From contig OZ005657.1 in the NCBI GenBank assembly GCA_963930645.1, forward strand, positions 53,966,653 through 54,030,652: a stretch of DNA of 64,000 nt. Direction: 5' to 3'. The notes beneath the pieces were generated by a model. It was not told the DNA's origin. It saw only the letters and a list, made by a program, of their open reading frames with translations, and did not search any database. Positions 1 to 11,633 of this stretch are shown here, piece after piece (the first letter of the stretch is position 1; each line of letters begins with the position of its first letter). The stretch comes from Salticus scenicus. Lineage: Eukaryota > Arthropoda > Arachnida > Araneae > Salticidae. The translations under genes and the position numbers were made by a program.

Positions 1-460
1 ACCCAAATTTGGGTACCTGGGTGACAAGTCACCTGTATTTGGATGACACTTATTTGACTACTCATGAAGGACCTTTGTAGGTATTTGGAAAGATATTTCA
101 CAGGGTGTAAAGAAAAGAAAAAGGAAGAGGAAGTCTAGGAAAATGAAAAGTATTTGCCAAGCCACCGAATTTTTCAGATAATTGGTACTTAACTGTTTTA
201 TTTAAAAAATTGTTTTGTTTTTAGATTAAGAAAAGATTACTAGGATTATCTAACAATTCTTTTGTATTACAAAAGTATTCCTATCTTTTTTGAAAACTGA
301 AACTGATTTCAACTTGTTTTAATTCTGAAATACTGTTTTTTTCTTTCTTTCTTCAAAATTGCCTTTAAAGTTTATCTTGTAGTTGTAAAAATACTATTAT
401 TTTAACATTCTTTCTGTAATCAACAATTCAAATTAACATTAAGACATTACATTCATAATA

Positions 461-631
461 CAGTCGAACCTCGTTAACATGAATTACTTTTAACATGAAC
501 TGTTTCCACAATCCCTTTCAAAATGAAGATTAGTTTAGTTATATGAAGATTAGTTACTGATAGCATGGACTACTGATAACATGAACAAATTTTTTATCAC
601 TCTTGAGATTCACGTTAACGAGGTTCGACTG
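461..631. mobile_element. pogo-like MITE (171 bp)
   Basis: Short inverted-repeat element. The left end CAGTCGAACCTCGTTAAC is mirrored by GTTAACGAGGTTCGACTG at the right end, an 18-bp perfect terminal inverted repeat, and both ends are flanked by TA (459-460 and 632-633). A TA duplication plus a CAG...CTG terminus is typical of the Tc1/mariner superfamily, pogo/Tigger branch. There is no coding capacity, so it would have been moved in trans. Confidence 0.85.
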
Positions 632-633
632 TA

Positions 634-1484
634 TTAAGTAATAAATCTGCTATGAATCCTGAACTTTTCTTCTGCATAAACCGTTTTATTTGTTTGTTGT
701 TGTTTTAGTAATAAATATCACAGGTTTGTTTGCAGAATTTATTACTTTAGCCCATTATTTGCCAAAACTGTTAAATCTATTTTTCTTTTAATTATTGAAA
801 AATTTAAGTTCCAGTAAAGTATATTACAGGATCAAAACAATTAAGTATATTACTTAAAGAATTACTATTTTGGGGGCAATGATTTGATACATTATAAAAA
901 TAATTTAAAATGTGATGTCCCGAAAAAAGAACAATGGCAGGTAATGGATTAAAGCTACTGTTGACCAAATAATGATAAGGATGATAAAAAAGAAGGCTGA
1001 AATAGGCCAAAAATAACAATATTAATAATAATAATGAAAAATAGAGGATAGGTGATTGAAAAATAAAGATACTGCCCAGTACTACATTAAAATATAGTTT
1101 TCACCCTCCTGTTGAGGTACAGTATGTATATTTAAGAAATTATAGAAGAACCCCCATTCAAATAAATGTATAACATGTTCTTAAGGGTACATCTCACATA
1201 AATGTAGACTGACATGAAGAGAATAACTCCTAACACATTCAATAGCATCCTTTTCAGCGACTTGAAAAGAAAAAAAAAAAAAAAAAAGAGAATTGCCTGA
1301 GTGATGTATATCTTAAATAAAAAAAAAAAAAAAATAGCTATGCATCAGCCCCTCTCTCTGTTCATTATCTAAGAGGACTTATGCATGATTGAAGTAATTA
1401 CACCATGCAATAAAGAAAATTTCCGCTTATGATACAACTAGATTTTGTCAGACTCTGTTATATATATTAGCTACTAACCATATA
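634..1484. other. AT-rich intergenic sequence, no feature seen
   Basis: Low-complexity AT-rich DNA with two poly-A tracts (about 1268-1287 and 1319-1334). Open frames here are short and lack any domain pattern. The first 460 bases of the window likewise show nothing I can name. Confidence 0.5.
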
Positions 1485-2232
1485 CAGCTGACTCTCTGAA
1501 ATCTGCAATAGTTGGGACCAAGGCTTTTGCAGATTATAGATCATTCCTTTGTTTACATATATTTCTCTTTTTATTAAAGTATAAATTTGAAATGTTATTG
1601 TAAAAATTAAAATACAAATTATATTCAATAAGTAATTTAATTATTCATAACATATTTTTAAAAAATTAAAATTAATAACAAATATATTAAGGAAAAGTAC
1701 AAATTCAATTAAGAATTCTTATTTAGAGTAACATTGCTGAGACTGTGTTTTCTGTTACAATGAATATTTGTTCTCTTTGCAATTGACTTAACTTGAAAGT
1801 GTTTCAGAAACCAATTCTAATGGAGTATGTGTAAACAGGTTTAAATTCTAATAATTTTCTGATAGGAAATATATTTTCATATACTCAAATTTAATTAATA
1901 AACAATTATGAATTTATAAACTTCAAAAGACAGATATCTAGTGATTTTTTTTTTTCCCGAATTTCTAAAAAACATAATCAATTATTCAAAAATGGATTTT
2001 TTACAATTTTTTTTTTTTTTTAAACAAATATAGATGTTTCTTACACAGTTCAATTGAATCCCTGCCAAAAATTATTTACAATTATTATTTTCTTTTTTTT
2101 AAGAAAAGAAATAGAAATTAGGATAAATGTTAATTGTGATTTTCATTGTTTACATTCAGAAAGGAGCTGCGGATTATAGAGAATTATGGATTATAGATCT
2201 GTGGATTTCACAGATCTATAATCCATAGTCGG

Positions 2233-2235
<3 letters not shown>
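1485..2235. mobile_element. Tigger/pogo-like non-autonomous element (751 bp)
   Basis: Termini CAGCTGACT (left) and AGTCGGCTG (right) form an inverted repeat, and TA lies immediately outside both ends. The motif GGATTATAGA and variants recur near the ends, as in the related element at 10559-11633. The right end contains a perfect 18-bp hairpin (arms 2186-2203 and 2209-2226, 5-base loop). The interior is AT-rich and non-coding. The (TA)n run that follows at about 2236-2265 probably expanded from the TA target site. Confidence 0.65.
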
Positions 2236-2270
<35 letters not shown>

Positions 2271-2697
2271 ATAATGATGATCTATTAATCATAGTAGAAG
2301 CCAAGCAACAGATACAAGATCACTGAAACACCAATAAAATCTGTTTAAGGAGTTTTCCTTAACAACAGTGTTTTTAAGTTTTTGTTAGTTAAATAAATAA
2401 ATTAAAATAGAAATAAAATAAATAAATAATAACTTAGCTCATTTTTTTTAATTATTTTTTCTTTTATCAAAACTGAACTTAAATTAATTTGGCTCTGGAA
2501 AAATAAATCCTAAGATTAGAATTAAATAAAATTCTGACATGCGAAAAGGGGGAAAAAATCTCTGTCTTAAATACTCATTCTTTGAAAAGATTGTATTTTC
2601 TTCCCATCCCAATTTTTGTCAGGAAGTATACATGAGGGGGGAAGTGTAGGAATGTGACCTTGGCTGTCAAGGATGTTGCCAGGCATCATGGTGCAGT

Positions 2698-3954
2698 CAG
2701 GCCCGGCTCAACCATATAGGCAAACTAGGCGACCGCCTAGGGCGCTGGAATCTGTGGGGCGGCGAGAAAACAGCGTTTTTTTTTTTTTTTTTTTAATTAA
2801 TGCCTGTGACTGGTGTAAATAAGCCCGCTTACTAAAAAAAAGAAAAGAAAAGAAAAAAAAAAGAATGAAAGAAAATATAAAGCCTAAGTATCCTTTGTTT
2901 ATTTTCATAATTCGTATAAACATAGTACAACTGACTCTTTCCATTGATGTTTAAGTTCTTCTCCTTGTGAATTCTGACTGTGTGGCTGCACCAAAAATAT
3001 CCATAATCGGTCGCCTGCTGTAGATTATCACACATGCACAAACACGTGGCTTTCAATATTGCATATGCAATTAGCAGTGTGTGAAATTCGAACCTTGTTA
3101 TTTTTCTTTTTTGGGGGAGGGGAAGGGAATGCTATACTTTTATACTACTAACTAGTTTATAATTTTAAAAACTATAAGAACAAAAAGCCACAAAGGTTTA
3201 TTTTAGCTGCTACAGCTAAGAGCTAGCAAAGCAAAATCATAACTAACTGAACAAAACATATCTTCTTAACACGTAGAAAGAAAGAACAACAACAAAAAAA
3301 AGTTCTTGAGTCACCTCCTTGATAGCTCACATTAATTTAGAAGTCTGACTCCAGATGATGCAATCTCTTCTGTTCGATCATAATTGACTAGGGGTTTCTC
3401 TCTCTTTGTGTGTATATATGTAAAGAGAGGCTTAGAAAGAGCTTTACTAATTAATTAAAGTTTAATTAAAAAATAAACATGTACAAATATTTAAACTAAG
3501 GTATGACCACATAGGTCTAAACAAAACATAAGTCCACTTAGGATCCATTTCAGATTAATAATAACAAAAAAGCCAAGCCACACAGGCATAAGATGTTATC
3601 GCTATATATAGATATTAATTTAGCTAATATATTAATAATAGTTGATATTCAAATGTTAATTTAACTTATATTTAAATATTAAATTTTTTTGGTAGTTTCT
3701 TTTAGATGCTTTTTTCCAAGTTGAAAAAATTAAGCTTTTAAATAAAATTATACATATCGTAAAATACCGCAATAGCGCCTTTTGATTAGACGCCCCCTCT
3801 CCCGACTTTTCACATGAATTTCTTTTTTTCTTAAAATACCGAATAATCACCCCTTGCGATTAGCGGTAGACTCTGCCCGATAAAGGCGACAGTTTTTTTT
3901 TTCCCAGGACAGTACGTGTCAATTTCTATATTTTTGCATATATATGTATCTATC

Positions 3955-3985
<31 letters not shown>

Positions 3986-4752
3986 AATATAGAAACAAAA
4001 TAGTAGATATTTAGAATAACATGTGATAACAGAAATCCTCAATAGCCAAAATGAAGTAATATATAACTAAATTAAATAACCTATGACATCTTTAAAGAAG
4101 AACGAAAAATTGTGCAGTATGCATTGATTATTAACACTTTCCAGCTGTACGTACTCGTTGTACCGTATAAATTTCAATGTTTTTTTTTATGTTATCACAC
4201 AGAGGAAGGACAGAAGGGCATAAAGACAGCGAGAAAAACTAATTGAATTCATACACACCCCAAAACACTGTTGGAAAGTGTTGAAAATGGTTAAAACAAA
4301 CGGAATGCAGTCCTGTCCTTAATGTATCTGAATATTTTAGAGCAGCCCTGTAAATTTGAAGGTTAATCATTTCATATTTTATACAAAATATCTTTTAGTG
4401 AATTAACAATAAATGTCAATATCTTTATGATTTTTCCAGATAAGTTATTTAAATGTGATTTATAAAAGTGTCTCTCCTAAAACACACTGGCTTTTTTTTT
4501 TTTTTTTTTTTTTTGGGGGGGGGGGGTTATTCTTATACACGAACCATTTATAACAGGACCTGCTAATAGAGGTCTGCACGGGCCGTAATTCCGAGGCCCA
4601 GGCACGAAAATTTTACTTACCCGGCCCGGCCCGTTATGAAGTCGAAAAATGCGACCCGGGCCCGGCCCGTTTATTTTTTAACGGTTTATGGCCCGGCCCG
4701 GCCAAAAAACGATAAAATCAGGCCCGACCCGGCCCGGCCCGATTCAAAAATA

Positions 4753-4784
<32 letters not shown>

Positions 4785-5941
4785 GCCTTTTTGTAAAAAA
4801 GATTTTTAGTAAAAGTTTTTCAGAGGTTTTATATAACCAAACAATAGTACGTTCTTTAAAAAAAACTGCTGAAATGTTGCAAGACAATTATATATAAACA
4901 GAAATTCATTTTTTAGACAAGGCACAAAGACAAACAGAAAGTCAAATCGAAAATATTAAGATTCATCAAACAATATAGGAAGGTGTTTAAAATGGTTAAT
5001 TCTATTAAAAATGCAATTTCAACCATTTTCTCTTATATACCATAATGAATCCGAATCTTTCATGTGCTCCGGTAAGCAAAACTTTAATGTTAATCCAACC
5101 ACACTCACTAGAAAAGTTGCTTTTGCCCATGATAAAAATGATGCTACTTTCGTCCACTGGAGAAAAGGAAAAGGAGCCTTAGAGAAAAAGTTACAGCGGA
5201 AAGATTTTTATAGCCTTTATACCACCTAAACTCAACAGATCATAAGAAACAAACCCTCATACACAGTAATGTATCTAATTTCTTTTGTTAGGTACATGTA
5301 CGCAAACTGGTAGTGACATGCATACTATTTTGAATAGGAAACCATCTAATATTACTTTAAATAAAATATATTAATTTCGAGGCACGCTAAAAATATTTGC
5401 GGAAAAATCAGATTTCGGACAGACTGATACACAATTAAATTGACGTTACAGACACTTTTTTTAACAAAATAGAACTTTATGTGACATACAAGCCTGTAAA
5501 ATTACATAAAATAAATGACTGAAGAAATATTTTATCATTTTCCTTTTTCGTTGATTAACGAGGAAACCAGAAAAAGATTCGGGCCGACACGGCCCGGCGA
5601 AAAATTCATTCAGGCCCGGTCTGGCCCGGAGAAATTTCATTCAGGCCCGGCCCGGCCCGAATATACTCAAAAAAAAAACTGAGTCCGAGCCCGGCCCGAG
5701 CCTGAAAAATTTTTTTAAGCTCGAGCCCGGCCCGAGAGCAAATTCAAAAATTCGGCCCGAACCCGGGCCCTGCAGACCTCTACCTGCTAATGCTAATTAA
5801 AATAGGGAACATTCCATAGTAAATTTGAATAACATATATAATTTTTAAGAAAATGAAAAAGGGGCACCATTTAAAGGCCACTAAAAGGGGCGCTACTTAA
5901 AATTCTCGCCTAGGGCGGCGAATTTGCTCGAGCCGGCGCTG
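2698..5941. mobile_element. hAT-superfamily element (outer, 3.24 kb with its nested insert)
   Basis: The ends CAGGCCCGGCTC (left) and GAGCCGGCGCTG (right, reading CAGCGCCGGCTC on the other strand) are inverted repeats. The 8 bases outside the left end, GGTGCAGT (2690-2697), are repeated exactly at 5942-5949. An 8-bp duplication with CAG-type ends is the hAT signature. Both subterminal regions carry a GCCTAGGGCG-type motif. No transposase frame survives, so it is non-autonomous. It contains the younger hAT at 4567-5782 and, at 4128-4490, a stretch related to 24095-24540. A compound T-run/G-run sits at about 4493-4526. Confidence 0.9.
4567..5782. mobile_element. Nested GC-rich-ended hAT element (1216 bp)
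   Basis: Terminal inverted repeats TAGAGGTCTGCA and TGCAGACCTCTA are flanked by an exact 8-bp target duplication CCTGCTAA (4559-4566 and 5783-5790). Both subterminal regions are dense arrays of GGCCCGG/CCCGGCCC motifs, a strong composition jump from the AT-rich surroundings and plausibly transposase-binding sites. The centre is AT-rich with no recognisable transposase. It was inserted into the hAT at 2698-5941 and is therefore younger than it. Confidence 0.92.
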
Positions 5942-5949
5942 GGTGCAGT

Positions 5950-6595
5950 TTTTATGGGGGAAATGAGTGAAGATAACGCAAGTTGCGGATTAATTGGAGT
6001 TATTCTTGTATGAGAAACTTTTTTCAGTGGAAGTTTAGTTGTGCTGTTGTGGCAACTGCAAGGGCCACGTAGAATTGGCATAGTTTGAGCGGGAAGTTCA
6101 GAGATGTGATCAAGGAGAGTGGCGATGTGCGTGTGTTTGGGGGTGCAGGCTCCTGAAAAGGGGGTCCTTTTGGATGAGATTTAAAGTTTTTATCCATGGA
6201 AGATGAACAGCAATATGATAATCATGTTACTAGTGTAGGTAAAAAATATGGGTACTATGGCACAGCTTGTAATGTTGAACTTGAACAACAAAGATAAGAT
6301 AATAGCGTCATTAATGGTGAAGATTAAGAGAGCAGAGATGACCTAAAATTCACCTCCCAAAAGTCCAACATCAAAAAATTAAAAAATAAAAATAAGGACT
6401 TCTCATTAGTCAGCAGAGGGACAGTAGTTCAAGCAGACACTGTTTACCCAGTTTTCAGCATCCAAGACATCTTAACAAATCCATAAAAATAATAATAATA
6501 ATAACATAAGGTAGAAAAAAAAAAGAAAAAGAAAAATATACAATCACAAATGTGTGAAGAAGAGAACTATATTACCAGTCAGATAATATAGGAAA
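5950..6595. other. Intergenic sequence, no gene recognised
   Basis: Less AT-biased than its neighbours, with short purine-rich stretches. There is no long open frame, terminal repeat or RNA signature that I can support. Confidence 0.4.
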
Positions 6596-7730
6596 CTAGT
6601 TGGCATAGGTGAACTCTGCTCAGTTCCCCATCATATTTATGTTCTCAGAAATTTCTAGTGCGAGACATATTATAATCATGTTAAAAGAAATGAATTTGAC
6701 CAAAGCTTGATACAGTGACAGAATGAAATCCCCGCCTAATAGGCTATCCACCGTTCACTTCGATATAATTATCTTATTCTAATCTATTAATTTATTTTAT
6801 CGGGGTCAATTCTGTTGTTTAGTTTTCATGCTACTATTTCCAATGCAATAATCTTCAAAATTCATATTTATATGAAAAATTTACAATTTCGCTATGTTGA
6901 TAAAATCGTAAATTATGAATAATTTACGAAATTTTCCTATTAGAATATTTGTATTCAATCATGTTCAAACCAATATCATAAACGTAATTTTGAAGTTGTC
7001 TAATGTATTTAGGATCCTCAAAGTGGAAGTTTATGCTCAATTTTGCGTTATTCCGACATGTTAAGTAAATTGTAAATTCCAAATAACTTACGAAATCTTT
7101 ATATTAGATAATTCATAGTCATTAATATTCATGCCAGTGTCCTAAATAATATTTCAAAAATAGTCTGACATCTTTACGATGAAAATATCTCTAAAAATTG
7201 ACGTTTATGTGAAATTTTGCCCTATACTGCCATGTTAAGAAATTCGTAAATTTCCAATAACTTGCGAAATTTTCAAAGTAGCATATTTATAGTTACTGAT
7301 GTTCATTCAGGCATCAAAACTGATATTTTAAAACTGGTCTGACATTTTTACAGTAAAAAGTTTCCATTTAATGCACGTTTAAGTGAATTTTTGTCCTATT
7401 TTCCCATGTTAAGAAAATCGTAAATTTCTCATAACTTACGAAGTTTTTAAATTTGAATGTTGCAAATGAATAGGGTTCTTGCCAGTGTCGAAAGTAATAT
7501 TTTAAAACTGATCTGACTTCTCTGCGACAATTTGTTCTTGAGATATCGTGTACACAGACTAACGAACTAACACACTAACAGACTAACAGACACCCTACAG
7601 ACAGACACCATAGAAATTTTGTCATTTTCGTATTCCTCATACCTGAAAATGTGTAGAAAAGTAAAAAAACCGAGGTCGAAAATTTTCACGATTACCTAAG
7701 TTCCCCATACCTATAGTATGATGGGGAACT
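6596..7730 (-). mobile_element. Helentron/HINE-like repeat, copy 1 (inverted relative to copy 2)
   Basis: Read on the minus strand it starts AGTTCCCCATCATA, contains three to four degenerate units of roughly 180-190 bp (each with a 'cgtaaattt...ttaacatg...aaaatttcac' core), and ends with ATGATGGGGAACT, a short imperfect hairpin and CTAG. The subterminal inverted repeat AGTTCCCCATCAT, the 3' hairpin followed by CTAG and the internal tandem repeats resemble non-autonomous Helentron (HINE) elements. The same elements in the same order occur at 61133-62884. No target duplication is evident, which also fits rolling-circle insertion. The class is inferred; the two-copy relationship is seen directly. 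Confidence 0.5.
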
Positions 7731-8812
7731 AAAATGGATGAAAGAGAAAATGAAGCAGGGAAAGGGTGAGCATTGGGGCCTTGAAGCTATTGAGACTTAC
7801 GTAAGTCTCACCTAATATGTGACTTGGCAGTGGTGGGGTTAGGCAGATGGGAACCAAAAAAGCAAGAGGGGGAATCAAAATCCATAGAAAACAGCATGGG
7901 GGGAAAATGCGCAATCACAAGTGTGTGAAAATGATATCTAATATAATTAATATATGTTTGTTAATTTTTATAATATCTTTATCTAAGGAAGAAAAACATT
8001 AGAAAAACCAGTATTTTTCAATAACCATTGAATGAGATATTCCCTCAAAAATGATCACAACAATTCACACGGTGATCCATAGGCTGGATGGATTTAGGAG
8101 AATAAAAACTTTTTTTTTTTATTTAATATAATTTTTTTCTTTATGAGCGGTACAATTGCCAAACAAAAGTAGTATTTTTTTGTTTTTGACTAGAAAGGTC
8201 TCCATCACATTTTTCAGTTTCTTGTTCAAATAATTTAGAAGTCATCTAACATTTAGACTAATAAGAAACTGAAAGATGTTTTTTAAATTCATGAAACATT
8301 TAGAACTTTAAAACTTTCAAATGATTAGAAATTTTCATTCTTAAATTTCATACATGTTAACAGATGCATGATTTGTAATATACATATTTACTAGTTTTCT
8401 ACATATCACAATGCTTTTCACCTTTGAACTTTAAAGTTTAATTCAACACCATTTTATGAAATAGGCTTTCATCAGCATTGACAATATTAATTAAACATAA
8501 AAACTTCTTTACACACTGTAAAATAAAAGGAAGCACTGCCGGTTTCAAAAGAATGTATTCTTTATTTTTCAGGTTGAAAAAAATAAGTACTACTGCCTCG
8601 GAGACAAAAACAAGAATTAAAAAAAAAAAAAAAAAAAAATGGAAGGAGCAATACAACTAGCCAATTATATAGATGCATGTAACAACCAAACAGAAGGAGG
8701 CACAAGAAGAAAAAAAAAAAAAAAAAAAAGAGAGAGACAAGAAAAACAAACACCAAAAAACAGAAGGATTTTTTTTTTTTTTTTTAAATTTAATTTTAAC
8801 TTTTTATTTCAT
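7731..8812. other. AT-rich intergenic sequence with poly-A/poly-T tracts
   Basis: Contains A-runs at about 8619-8638 and 8709-8728 and a T-run at 8769-8785. Open frames on both strands here are homopolymer artefacts (Lys or Phe runs). Nothing else is identifiable. Confidence 0.5.
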
Positions 8813-9660
8813 TTATGCCAAAAAAAAATTAATGGAACTAAAAATTTTCCAAGCTGAGGACAGCAAGGTGGAATCAGAGTTTTCATTAACATCTTTATCA
8901 CAATTAAGATAGATAACTAAATTTTCCAGGATATCCAACTCAGAAACACATTTGGCGTTAAAGATAATTTTGGCTTGATAAAAAATAAAACTGTGGTTAG
9001 ATTCCCAACTATATTTCACAATAGAAGATTTAGAAATTTCTTGCTTAGTGAGATATCAAGAATGCTCACATATCACATAAATGGCATTCAAGATTTCTTT
9101 TATTTTGATCTATGTAAGCCAAATGACAATTATTACAAGGGTCATTATAGATACCCCACTTATGAAGCTCTGGAACAGGGGATTTAGTTGAAGGAAATTT
9201 CAGTTTATTAATAGGTTTGAAAATAACACAAAAATTAAATATTTTAAATCTCTGGCTAATTTTAAACATGGGGAGCTTAAAAAGGCAAAACGACAGAGTT
9301 ATTGTGTTTAATTTTAGCAACACTAGAAAGAGTAGAATTACATTTAGTCTATTGAACTTTTTGAGAGCTTTATCAATAATAGAGGGGCTAAAACTTCTTT
9401 CGACAGCAACAGACTTTAAGTAATTGAGTTCTTTAAGAGAAGAAGTGTCAGAACAAATTTTAAGAGCACGATACACGTAAGTGTAAAAGGTGCCAATTTT
9501 CTGATTAACTTGGTGAGTTGAAAGAGCATGAGGAAGATCAGAAACAGAGAAGGGTTTCTTATATACAGAAATTTTAAAAGAGAATTTATGCTTAGAAATT
9601 GATATCAAAATATACAATTTTCTTCATTGAATTTTATGGTAACATTTTCTAAAATTATCC
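8813..9660 (-). pseudogene. Penelope-like element fragment: end of RT plus GIY-YIG endonuclease
   Basis: A 183-residue open frame (9617 down to 9066) matches the C-terminal part of Penelope-like retroelement proteins. It begins with the post-RT motif KFSFKISVYKKPFSV and continues through ALSTHQVNQKIGTFYTYVYRA. It ends in the endonuclease start GIYNDPCNNCHLAYIDQNKR, the GIY...YIG motif with the final Gly replaced by Asp. After a frame break it resumes at 9019-8813 (CVSELDILENLVIYLN...). The RT catalytic core and N-terminus are missing, and the active-site change plus frameshift indicate a dead, truncated copy. PLE proteins copy RNA into DNA at telomeric or internal nicks in the nucleus. This is a different family from the PLE pair at 22.45-30.3 kb, judging by sequence. 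Assignment rests on motif recognition. Confidence 0.82.
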
Positions 9661-10558
9661 GATTCTTTTATAAGTCTATTTTCAGATCCTTGATTTTTGT
9701 AAAGGGACCATTTTCAGACTCAAATTTTTCATAGATTTTGTTTTAGTAAGGACTAATAATCTTTCAACTTCTTGGTCTTATTTTAACTTTTTGTGTTTTC
9801 TTACTTTCCCAAGTCATTTTTGTCCATTTTGGAATGATATTTTATAAACTGACATTTATAGTTTGAAAATGCTTTTTTTTTTTTTTTTTTTTTCTTTAGT
9901 CAAAATTTTCAATATTTTACAAATTTTAATCAAATTCTCTGATATTTCCCAGTGCAATAAAATTCCATACCTTTTCCCTGATTTTGAGATTTTTTTTTTT
10001 TTTTTGGGGGGGGGGGGGGGTTGCTGGCTATTCTGGACTTGCTTCATTTTTGAAGCGATGAATAATTTTATCTTCTACATAGGAAAACCTATATTTGTTA
10101 ATGTTGGCCATTTTAAGCCAATTACAAAAAATAATCTACCTGAACAAAGAAACAAAGATAAAATGAAAAGCATGCAATATTCTAAACCAATGTACTACTG
10201 CTGTTTAAAAAAGTTGAGATACAGTTTTGTTTATTATTCTAGTACGATTTCATTTCTTGCCTCCCTTCTTTTTTCTCTTTCTATCTTGTCTGCACCCTAA
10301 GACACAAAAACCTTGAGATTTTTTCTGATGGGTGAAAAATTCTATTTTCAGTAAAATTGTTTGAATTTGAAAATAGTGTTTTTTTTTTTTTTTAAGATTA
10401 ATTTTGCATTTATATTTGTTTTACAAAACCAGTTAATTAGTCATCTTTTCACTGCATTTTATTATTATTTTTTTTTTTTTTTTTTTTTTTTACAGAAATT
10501 TTAAGAATAGTGTTTGAGGACATTATAACCAATTTATTTCCTGAAAATGGTCATTATG
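9661..10558. other. AT-rich spacer with compound T/G homopolymer
   Basis: No gene found. There are T-runs at about 9871-9893 and 10471-10491 and a T-run joined to a G-run at about 9990-10020, the same T(n)G(n) structure seen at about 4493-4526. Confidence 0.5.
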
Positions 10559-11633
10559 CAGTTGAAGATCTTTAATCTGCACACCTTGATTCTAGAGCTT
10601 GTGCAAATTATAGATTTTTGCAAATTATAGATCAATGATGCCATTTCCTTTTTATATGAATTAGTATAATGTACATAAAACAATAAACTTTATTTAATGA
10701 AGCTAGAATTAGAATTGTTTGTTCTTATATAATGTAATGAAGGTAATAAATATATGAAACAATAAAATTTATTAAATGAAGTAGAAACAATGTATAGTTT
10801 AAACCCTTAAATGAGTAATTCATAAAAAAAAAAAAAAAAAAAAAAATTGTACTCCTGCTTCTAGACTGTGATTAGCAGTATGCAGCCAGATACTTGCAAT
10901 GTGATTAGTTTGATGCAGTTTTTAATGACTGCATTGTAAATCTTATCCTCAAAACAAATACTGGTATAAATTTTTCCTTAATGCTTTCCCTGCCACTGAC
11001 GAGTTATCGTCTGCTTGCTATAACTCATCACTGACGAGATAACTCATTTCCAGTGTTTGCTCAATTCTCACTCATGATGTCACCAGTTGTGTGGGAACTA
11101 AGCTACACCCTTAGCTGGTGATTAGTTATAAAAACAGGCAATATTGGGGGGTAATGAAAGGGTTAAATGGTTTTGTGTATTTTTCAAATAACAACCCTAA
11201 AAAAGAACATTTACACTAATGGTCCTCAAACATCTGTGAAAATACTCAATCCCACCAATGCATATGATTCTTTTCAACCAATGAGCAATGCCGTTATTGG
11301 CAGGAGTTAGAAAACTGCACTTGCATGCGTTTTATTTGATCACTAATTGAATATTATTCAGATGATGATCTGATTTGCAAAAAAAGTATAAGGCAATAAA
11401 TGTATATATATATATATATATATATTTCTTTTAAAAATAATTATGTATATCTAAATTAAACTTTACACTCTTTTTTTTTTCATTTTATTATGTGAATTAA
11501 CATCATATTTTCTCATATAAATCCAAAATGTTAGATTTTCATTACTGCAAAATCTTTTGTTTGCATTTGCAAAGTGAGTGTGGATTATAGACAATTGTGA
11601 ATCATGGGTATGCAGATTATTGATCCTCAACTG
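10559..11633. mobile_element. Tigger/pogo-like non-autonomous element (1.08 kb)
   Basis: Left end CAGTTGAAGATCTTTAATCTGC and right end (reverse complement) CAGTTGAGGATCAATAATCTGC are inverted repeats of about 22 bp with four mismatches. GATTATAG-type motifs recur near both ends, as in the element at 1485-2235, suggesting the same broad family. The flanks do not show a clean TA duplication, so the ends may have decayed. The interior holds an (AT)n tract at about 11402-11424 and a nested TTAA-flanked segment (10982-11162). Confidence 0.6.
10982..11162. mobile_element. Possible piggyBac-like MITE nested in the Tigger-like element
   Basis: Flanked by TTAA at 10978-10981 and 11163-11166. Ends TGCTTTCCCTGCC and (reverse complement) CCCTTTCATTACC agree at only 8 of 13 positions. 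The interior contains two ACTGACGAG/ATAACTCAT motifs and is markedly less AT-rich than the host element. TTAA duplication is the piggyBac hallmark, but TTAA is common in AT-rich DNA. Confidence 0.35.

Noticed and set aside
2708..3056. Minus-strand open frames at 2.7-3.1 kb
   Set aside because: Poly-Phe/poly-Lys artefacts of homopolymer runs inside the hAT element.
4688..4897. ORF with ARPGQKTIKSGPTRPGP
   Set aside because: It is a translation of the GGCCCGG subterminal repeats plus a poly-A run of the inner hAT.
8438..8912. Overlapping ORFs at 8.4-8.9 kb
   Set aside because: Driven by A/T homopolymers on both strands, no domain pattern.
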